A stretch of 12,083 nucleotides of DNA, from positions 1 to 12,083 of the forward strand of contig CAMXXM010000019.1 in the NCBI GenBank assembly GCA_947253195.1, given 5' to 3'. The position numbers and the translations under genes were made by a program. Each line of letters begins with the position of its first letter. The stretch's first letter is position 1. The DNA comes from an uncultured Porphyromonas sp. (GTDB taxonomy: Bacteria > Bacteroidota > Bacteroidia > Bacteroidales > Porphyromonadaceae). Shown in pieces: positions 6,872-12,083 of the stretch. Under the pieces are notes generated by a model. That model did not search any database and was not told the origin of the DNA. It saw nothing but the letters and a program-made list of their open reading frames with translations.

Positions 6872-7432
6872 ATGAGCGTTATGAGGGCCGGTGTGGGGAG
6901 CGTGACTCTGGTGCTCCTATTGACGGGCTCTCTCTCCTGCAGCGGCAGTAAGCAGCAGAGCGAGGAGAAGAGCCGGGAAGAGGCGACCCCCGCCCCTCTT
7001 GCGACAGAGCAGAGCGTACCCGTGGCAACGGAGGCTGAGGAGCCCTGCACGTTTGCGGTGTACCGGTCCAATAACTCCCTCCTTGAGAGCGTCGATGCGC
7101 CCTGCAATCAGGGGACCGAGTCGCTGATCTCCTTCCTCGTAAGCTTCCGCAAGGATGCCGGAGTGGTTCGGTCGCGCGCCCTCCTGCCGAGCGGGGTCAC
7201 TCCACCTCGGGTGGTCGAGGATCCCTTCCGGATCATCTCGCCTGACAGCACCGGCTACTTTGCCTCATGGATCGTCGTGGAGCGGGACACCGCCTCCTTC
7301 TGCACCGGATACATAGACTCTGACATCCTTGAGCAGTACACCTTTGCACGGAAGTCTCCGGACGACAAGTGGTTCCTCATCGATTACTACAACGCCGCCA
7401 CGCAAGACAATATCAGTGAGTACGCCGACTGA
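6872..7432 (+). CDS. Predicted lipoprotein, possibly DUF4348
   Basis: The 186-residue product has a short signal peptide (hydrophobic VTLVLLLTGSLS) ending in a likely lipobox with Cys at residue 23 (SLSC), so it should be lipidated and membrane anchored. A low-complexity Ser/Glu/Pro/Ala linker (24-57) follows, with acidic residues soon after the Cys as in surface-exported Bacteroidetes lipoproteins. The folded part (about 60-180) has LISFLVSFRKDAGVVRSRALLP and later FARKSPDDKWFLIDYYN. Its pattern reminds me of DUF4348, a Bacteroidetes lipoprotein domain of unknown function, but I could not verify this. It contains two further Cys (59 and 78) and one at 148. AAGGAG at 6853-6858 lies 13 nt before the ATG at 6872; a second in-frame ATG at 6881 is possible. 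It follows the S4 gene by 21 bp. Confidence 0.72.
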   Translation: MSVMRAGVGSVTLVLLLTGSLSCSGSKQQSEEKSREEATPAPLATEQSVPVATEAEEPCTFAVYRSNNSLLESVDAPCNQGTESLISFLVSFRKDAGVVRSRALLPSGVTPPRVVEDPFRIISPDSTGYFASWIVVERDTASFCTGYIDSDILEQYTFARKSPDDKWFLIDYYNAATQDNISEYAD

Positions 7433-7482
7433 GTCGACGGTCCGGTAGATCAGAGGACAGGGAGTATGTGATAGAATTTGCC

Positions 7483-7490
7483 TAACTTTG
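7483..7490 (+). promoter_or_regulatory. Candidate -7 element of the parA operon
   Basis: TAACTTTG (7483-7490) matches TAnnTTTG and lies 26 bp before the parA ATG at 7517. No convincing TTG sits 19-20 bp upstream, so the promoter is either weak, activator-dependent or elsewhere. If used, it excludes the in-frame TTG at 7478 as the start of ParA. Confidence 0.45.
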
Positions 7491-7516
7491 TCGCTGATTA
7501 TTATCAGGCAAGTGCT

Positions 7517-8317
7517 ATGGGCAAAGTAATAGCTATATCCAATCAGAAGGGCGGTGTCGGCAAGACAACGACGGCGATGAATCTATCTGCGGCATTAGTC
7601 GCGCTGGGGAGCAACGTATTGCTTGTCGATGCGGACCCGCAGGCCAATGCTACCAGCGGTCTCGGCACTCAGGCCAAGTCCGCCGAGCTCTCTACCTACG
7701 GCTGCATCCTCGGGGACACCGATCCGAGGAAGTGCCTGATCCCTTCCTCCGTGGAGGGACTGAAGCTCCTCCCATCACACACCGACCTCGCCGGCGCTGA
7801 GGTGGAGCTGGTCAACGTCCCGCAGCGGGAGTATGTCCTCAAGCGCATCACGGAGCTGCTGAAGCCGGACTTCGACTTCATCCTCATCGACTGTGCGCCC
7901 TCCCTCGGCCTCATCACCATCGCTGCCCTCGCCGCCGCTGACTCGGTCATCATCCCTGTCCAGTGCGAGTACTTCGCCCTCGAGGGGATCAGCAAGCTCC
8001 TCAGCACCCTGCGCATCGTCAAGGAGCGGCTCAATCCCCCCATCGACATCGAGGGCTTCCTCATGACCATGTACGACAGCCGCACCAAGCTCTCCACGCA
8101 GGTCTACAAGGACGTCAAGAAGCACTTCAAGGACCTCGTCTTCGACACAGTCATCAATCGCAACGTCCGCATCAGCGAGGCACCGAGCTTCGGGAAGAGC
8201 GTCCTCGACTTTGACCTCTCCTCCAAGGGAAGTCAGAATTACCTCGAGCTGGCCCACGAGGTGATGGAGAATAATCACACCCCGATCCGCCGAACCGTCC
8301 ATGAGTACGAGCAGTAG
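7517..8317 (+). CDS. parA: Chromosome partitioning ATPase ParA (Soj)
   Basis: The 266-residue product is a ParA/MinD-type ATPase that binds DNA non-specifically as an ATP dimer and is released when ParB stimulates hydrolysis, which moves the chromosome origin region. The deviant Walker A box KGGVGKTT (11-18) with its signature lysine, the VDADPQ motif (37-42, Asp40) and Walker B FILIDCAPS (121-129) are intact. The later TVINRNVRISEAPSFGKSV (211-229) is a family hallmark. The length is normal for chromosomal ParA. The ATG at 7517 puts the usual MGKVIAISNQKGG at the N-terminus; the frame is open upstream to a TTG at 7478, which would add 13 atypical residues. Its stop codon lies within the start of parB (17-bp overlap), so the two are translationally coupled. 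Confidence 0.95.
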   Translation: MGKVIAISNQKGGVGKTTTAMNLSAALVALGSNVLLVDADPQANATSGLGTQAKSAELSTYGCILGDTDPRKCLIPSSVEGLKLLPSHTDLAGAEVELVNVPQREYVLKRITELLKPDFDFILIDCAPSLGLITIAALAAADSVIIPVQCEYFALEGISKLLSTLRIVKERLNPPIDIEGFLMTMYDSRTKLSTQVYKDVKKHFKDLVFDTVINRNVRISEAPSFGKSVLDFDLSSKGSQNYLELAHEVMENNHTPIRRTVHEYEQ

Positions 8318-9218
8318 AACTGGCACCTCCCTCGGACGAGGTCTTGACGCCCTCTTTCCCAATGACTTCGTCAACATAAAGAAGGTGGAGACCGGAGGAT
8401 CCTCCTCCATCTCCGAGCTTCCTCTTGACGCCATCTACCCCAATCCCGATCAGCCGCGTCGAGACTTCGACGCCGAGACCCTCGAGGAGCTGGCCTCTTC
8501 GATCAAGCACATCGGGCTCGTCCAGCCGATCACCGTCCGAGAGGATGGAAAGGGACAGGGGAAGTACATCATCATCAGTGGCGAGCGTCGCTACCGCGCT
8601 GCCCGACTGATAGAGCTGGAGACGATACCCGCTTACATCCGCACCGTGGATGACGACCAAGTGGTGGAGATGGCGCTGATCGAGAATATCCAGCGTGAGG
8701 ACCTCAATGCGATCGAGATCGCCCTCACCTTCAGCAAGCTGATCGATGCCGACCGACTCACGCAGGAGGAGCTGGCGACACGCGTGGGGAAGAAGCGCGC
8801 CACGGTCGCCAATTACCTCCGGCTCCTCAAGCTCCCGGCGCAGATACAGCTGGGGCTGAAGAATAGGAAGCTCACGATGGGGCCCGCCCGCGCCCTCCTC
8901 AGCATTGAGGACACCGAGCTGCAGCTGGCACTCTACAAGCAGATCCTCTCCGATGACCTCTCCGTCAGGGACGTGGAGCAGATGGCTCGCGAGTACAGCA
9001 CCGCTGAGCCGAGCGACCGGGCGAAGTCGCAGGAGGAGGCACGCCGGGCCGCCAAGGAGCGCCTGGCACAGTACCGCAGCACCACCGACCGGATCTCACG
9101 GGTCTTCGGGACGAAAGTGAAGATGAGCTGCAACGCCGCCGGTAAGGGTCGGATCACGATCCCCTTCGCAAGCGACGATCAGCTGCAGGAGATCCTCTCG
9201 ATGCTGAGCAAGCTGTAG
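8301..9218 (+). CDS. parB: Chromosome partitioning protein ParB (Spo0J)
   Basis: The 305-residue product is a CTP-dependent DNA clamp that loads at parS sites and activates ParA. The N-terminus has LGRGLDALF (11-19), the segment that stimulates the ParA ATPase. The ParB/Srx CTPase core carries NPDQPRR (48-54), GERRYRAA (94-101) and ENIQREDLN (128-136). A helix-turn-helix covers about 155-178 (TQEELATRVGKKRATVANYLRLL). A charged linker (about 235-260) leads to the C-terminal dimerisation domain ending LQEILSMLSKL. All key motifs are intact. It overlaps parA by 17 bp and is followed after 3 bp by the DUF5683 gene. No sequence close to the parS consensus (TGTTTCACGTGAAACA) was found in the window, so its binding sites presumably lie elsewhere on the chromosome. 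Confidence 0.95.
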   Translation: MSTSSRTGTSLGRGLDALFPNDFVNIKKVETGGSSSISELPLDAIYPNPDQPRRDFDAETLEELASSIKHIGLVQPITVREDGKGQGKYIIISGERRYRAARLIELETIPAYIRTVDDDQVVEMALIENIQREDLNAIEIALTFSKLIDADRLTQEELATRVGKKRATVANYLRLLKLPAQIQLGLKNRKLTMGPARALLSIEDTELQLALYKQILSDDLSVRDVEQMAREYSTAEPSDRAKSQEEARRAAKERLAQYRSTTDRISRVFGTKVKMSCNAAGKGRITIPFASDDQLQEILSMLSKL

Positions 9219-9221
9219 CGT

Positions 9222-9974
9222 ATGTACCGCCTGAGTCATCGCTTGGCCCCCCCCTTCTTCCTCCTCTTGGCTCTCGGCTTGGGGACAGGCTTGGCGTATG
9301 GCGGCGAAACAATCGGCTGCGACACCGTCCCCACAGCCCCACCGCTACAGCGGGATACGACCGTCCTCGCCCCCTCTAAGGCAGATGCCCTTACCACCCT
9401 CCGGGAGAGTACTCGGCTGATACCGACCGAAATCCCTGCGGAGATTGAGGGCTTCGCCAAAGGGGGGAGGAAGACCTTCTCTCCCAGTCCCCGAGCCGCC
9501 GTCCTCTGGGCCATAATCCCGGGCGGCGGACAGGTCTACAACAGGAAGTACTGGAAGGTCCCGATCATCATCGGTGGCATGACCACCCTCTACTATGCCA
9601 TCTCGTGGAATAACAACAACCTCCTCGAGTACGCAAAGGCCTACAGCGACATCAAGAGCGACGACCCGATGACCAACAACTCGTGGATTGCCTTTGTCCC
9701 CGCCGGTGCCGATCCCAACAGCTACCGGACCAATGGCTCCTTCCAAGAGACCCTCCGCCATGGGCGCGACTTCTATCGGCGCAATCGCGACCTCTCCATC
9801 ATCGTTGCCGTGGGCGTCTACGCCCTCTCGATCGTCGATGCCTACGTCGATGCGGAGCTGGCACACTTCGACATCTCCCCGGAGTTGACACTTCGGGCTA
9901 CTCCCTCCTACATTCCCTCGACCACTCTCCCCTCATCGGGAGGTCCTGCCGTCCAGGTTGCTCTATCCTTTTGA
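9222..9974 (+). CDS. DUF5683 domain envelope protein
   Basis: The 250-residue product has an N-terminal hydrophobic signal segment (PFFLLLALGLGTGLAYG, 11-27) and then a linker. The DUF5683 core follows, recognisable by SPRAAVLWAIIPGGGQVYNRKYWKVPIIIGG (89-119). Hydrophobic stretches at about 93-128 and 193-210 (IIVAVGVYALSIVDAYVDAEL) suggest membrane association. The family is common in Bacteroidetes and sits almost always beside parAB and mltD; its function is unknown. The start lies 3 bp after parB and the stop 6 bp before mltD, so it is clearly part of the operon. Some annotations describe it loosely as a membrane protein. The C-terminus ends in VQVALSF, a terminal Phe like that of outer-membrane proteins, but the short length and helical segments argue against a barrel. 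Confidence 0.85.
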   Translation: MYRLSHRLAPPFFLLLALGLGTGLAYGGETIGCDTVPTAPPLQRDTTVLAPSKADALTTLRESTRLIPTEIPAEIEGFAKGGRKTFSPSPRAAVLWAIIPGGGQVYNRKYWKVPIIIGGMTTLYYAISWNNNNLLEYAKAYSDIKSDDPMTNNSWIAFVPAGADPNSYRTNGSFQETLRHGRDFYRRNRDLSIIVAVGVYALSIVDAYVDAELAHFDISPELTLRATPSYIPSTTLPSSGGPAVQVALSF

Positions 9975-9980
9975 CCTTAT

Positions 9981-11450
9981 ATGAGACGCCCTATTCCACT
10001 CCTTTTTCTCCTCCTACTGACAGCACTCGCCCTACCTCAGGCCTATGGTCAGAGCGATGGTGATGAGCCCGACCTGGGTCGTCTGCCGGAGAGCTTTGAT
10101 ATGGCTCTCGACTCGCTCCTCAACTCTCGGTACAAGGAATACTACTCCCTCAGCAAGCCAAAGCGACAGGCGAGCAGGCGGGAGCTGGAAGGCAAGGATC
10201 AGCTCTACCGCGAGCGGCTGGCGCGGATGGAGAGTGCCATACCGCTCACCTACAATCCCGCCGTGCGGGAGGCGATCGACCTCTATGTCAATCGCCGGAG
10301 CAACCTCATGAGCCTGATGCTGAGTCGCGCCACCTACTACTTCCCCATCATCGAGGAGGAGCTCGACAGACAGGGGCTGCCGCTTGAGCTGAAGTACCTC
10401 GCCATCGTCGAGAGTGCACTCAGCCCCACCGCCGTCTCACGTATGGGCGCGACCGGCTTCTGGCAATTTATGCTCCGCACCGGCAAGATCTACGGTCTCA
10501 CGATTGACTCCGTCGTTGACGAGCGTATGGATCCCCGCAAGTCGACCCGCGCCATGTGCGAGTACTTCAAGGACATGTATGCCCTCTACGGCGACTGGAT
10601 GCTCGCCATAGCGGCCTACAACTGTGGCCCCGGCAACATCAATAAGGCGATCCGCCGCTCCGGCGGGAAGAGAGACTTCTGGGAGATCTTCCCCTACCTC
10701 CCCCGCGAGACCCGATCCTACGTCCCCTTCTTCATCGCTGCCTTCTACAGCATGGAGTACTACCGGGAGCACGACATACGTCCCTCGGCCATCCACATTC
10801 CCCTGGCGACAGACACCGTCCACGTAGAGCGCCGCTGCACCACGAGAGAGCTGGCAGAGATGACCGGCATCGCTCTCGACACCATTGAGCTGCTCAATCC
10901 CATGTACAAGAAGGGGATCATCCCCGGCAACCAGCAGTCCCAGGTCATCGTCCTGCCCGCTCAGGCAGCAATCGACTTCGCCGCCAATAAAGAGAAGTAC
11001 TTTGCCACCCACCGCGAAAGCGAAGTGAGAGTGGCGGACAGCACCCCTATCCTCGACGAAGAGGATCAACAGACCACCGACAGCGTGCGAGAGGTGACCT
11101 ACCGCGTCCGCCGAGGCGAATCCCTCGGCTCGGTCGCCCGCCGCCACCACGTCACCACGGCCCAGATCAGGGAGTGGAATGGCTTGAGGTCAAATACGAT
11201 CCACCCTGGGCAAAGGTTAGTGATCCGGACGGGAGACAAAGCCACTGTCTCAGCCGCCAAGTCCGCCACGTCGAGCAAGAAAAAGGGCAGCACCCGACAG
11301 CACGGTGCCCGCTACTACACCGTGAAGAGAGGCGACACCCTCTCAGGCATCGCCTCGAAGTACAAGGGCGTCACCGTCACACGGATCAAGCGAGCCAATA
11401 ACCTCCGCTCCAATAACATCCACCCCGGGCAGCGCCTCCTGATCCCCTAA
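9981..11450 (+). CDS. mltD: Membrane-bound lytic murein transglycosylase D-like, SLT plus LysM domains
   Basis: The 489-residue product should cleave the glycan strands of peptidoglycan between MurNAc and GlcNAc, releasing 1,6-anhydro ends, in the periplasm. It has a signal peptide (MRRPIPLLFLLLLTALALPQAYG) without a clear lipobox. The soluble lytic transglycosylase domain (about 115-260) carries the catalytic glutamate in AIVESALSP (Glu144), GATGFWQFM (156-164) and AAYNCGPGNI (211-220). A degenerate LysM-like segment (about 275-326) and two clear LysM domains follow (about 373-416 and 444-489, each ending in the HPGQRL motif), which bind glycan. The linker between the two LysM domains is rich in Lys, Ser and Thr. 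The protein lacks a lipidation Cys, unlike E. coli MltD, so membrane anchoring is doubtful. It is the last gene of the parA operon as seen here. Confidence 0.92.
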   Translation: MRRPIPLLFLLLLTALALPQAYGQSDGDEPDLGRLPESFDMALDSLLNSRYKEYYSLSKPKRQASRRELEGKDQLYRERLARMESAIPLTYNPAVREAIDLYVNRRSNLMSLMLSRATYYFPIIEEELDRQGLPLELKYLAIVESALSPTAVSRMGATGFWQFMLRTGKIYGLTIDSVVDERMDPRKSTRAMCEYFKDMYALYGDWMLAIAAYNCGPGNINKAIRRSGGKRDFWEIFPYLPRETRSYVPFFIAAFYSMEYYREHDIRPSAIHIPLATDTVHVERRCTTRELAEMTGIALDTIELLNPMYKKGIIPGNQQSQVIVLPAQAAIDFAANKEKYFATHRESEVRVADSTPILDEEDQQTTDSVREVTYRVRRGESLGSVARRHHVTTAQIREWNGLRSNTIHPGQRLVIRTGDKATVSAAKSATSSKKKGSTRQHGARYYTVKRGDTLSGIASKYKGVTVTRIKRANNLRSNNIHPGQRLLIP

Positions 11451-11468
11451 GCTGCCGGTCACCCCCTA

Positions 11469-11495
11469 AGAGGGCTATTGGGCAAGGCACCCTCT
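11469..11495 (+). other. Short inverted repeat downstream of mltD
   Basis: AGAGGG (11469-11474) and CCCTCT (11490-11495) pair around 15 nt, 18 bp after the mltD stop. It may mark the operon's 3' end, but there is no T run, so it is not a canonical intrinsic terminator. A second loose pair, CCTCTT (11547-11552) and AAGAGG (11574-11579), lies further on. Confidence 0.3.
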
Positions 11496-11581
11496 CACGG
11501 AGCAGGTCGTCACCTACGAGATACGCCCTATGGAGCGCCTCGCGTCCCTCTTCCTCCACTTCAGATCTTATAAAAGAGGTC

Positions 11582-11619
11582 AAGCGGACCGCTTAAGTCG
11601 GACACTTTGGGTATATTTG
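11582..11619 (+). promoter_or_regulatory. Enolase promoter with an overlapping dyad
   Basis: TATATTTG (11612-11619) matches the Bacteroidetes -7 consensus and would start an mRNA with a leader of about 45 nt before the enolase ATG. No TTG lies at the usual -33 position (about 11590-11592). That position falls instead inside a perfect dyad, AAGCGG (11582-11587) and CCGCTT (11589-11594) around one A, placed where a regulator could overlap the promoter. Confidence 0.5.
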
Positions 11620-11658
11620 TGGTCGGTAAAGAAAGATTTTTAATACTAATCCCTATAG

Positions 11659-12083
<425 letters not shown>

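Noticed and set aside
7775..8434. 219-codon open frame on the minus strand
   Set aside because: It is antisense to the parA-parB junction, and its Asp/Glu/Leu/Val-rich product is a typical shadow of GC-rich coding DNA.
10437..11150. 237-codon open frame on the minus strand
   Set aside because: It is antisense to the catalytic and LysM regions of the lytic transglycosylase and has no features of its own.

Overview
The window looks like chromosomal DNA from a Bacteroidota species, most plausibly Porphyromonas or a close relative. Four things point there. Genes start without Shine-Dalgarno sequences. Several upstream regions carry the Bacteroidetes -7 promoter motif TAnnTTTG. The proteins include a FadL/OmpP1-type porin of the Bacteroidetes kind, a TonB-dependent receptor and a Tyr/Trp/Gly-rich secreted protein. 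The gene order parA-parB-DUF5683-mltD (lytic transglycosylase with LysM repeats) is typical of the phylum. Base composition is fairly GC-rich in genes (estimated by eye in the mid-50s percent) and clearly more AT-rich in the long gap at 5869-6490. No phage, transposase, CRISPR array or RNA gene was recognised.

Left half (1-5868), all on the minus strand: a TonB-dependent receptor (5868-3496), an aromatic-rich secreted protein (3312-2137), an OmpP1/FadL-family outer-membrane protein (2091-391), a strong intrinsic terminator (about 306-357), and the N-terminal 94 codons of an A1S_2505-type protein running off the left edge. The aromatic-rich gene and the porin gene are 45 bp apart and probably co-transcribed. 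This half is an envelope/uptake module: receptor, hydrophobic-compound channel and an exported protein of unknown role.

Centre (5869-6490): a 622-bp stretch with no convincing gene. It holds the divergent promoters of the receptor (minus) and of an S4-domain gene (plus), plus two tandem inverted repeats. Its right-hand promoter (TTG, 19 bp, TACTTTTG) is the clearest in the window.

Right half (6491-12083), all on the plus strand: a small stand-alone S4 RNA-binding protein and a lipoprotein form one transcription unit. A tight operon parA-parB-DUF5683-mltD follows (17-bp overlap, then 3-bp and 6-bp gaps), coupling chromosome partitioning genes with peptidoglycan-lytic and envelope genes. After a 0.2-kb gap with its own promoter comes the start of enolase (eno), cut by the right edge. 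I found no clear sign of a previously undescribed system. The least explained items are the aromatic-rich protein, the gap at 5869-6490 and the stand-alone S4 protein.
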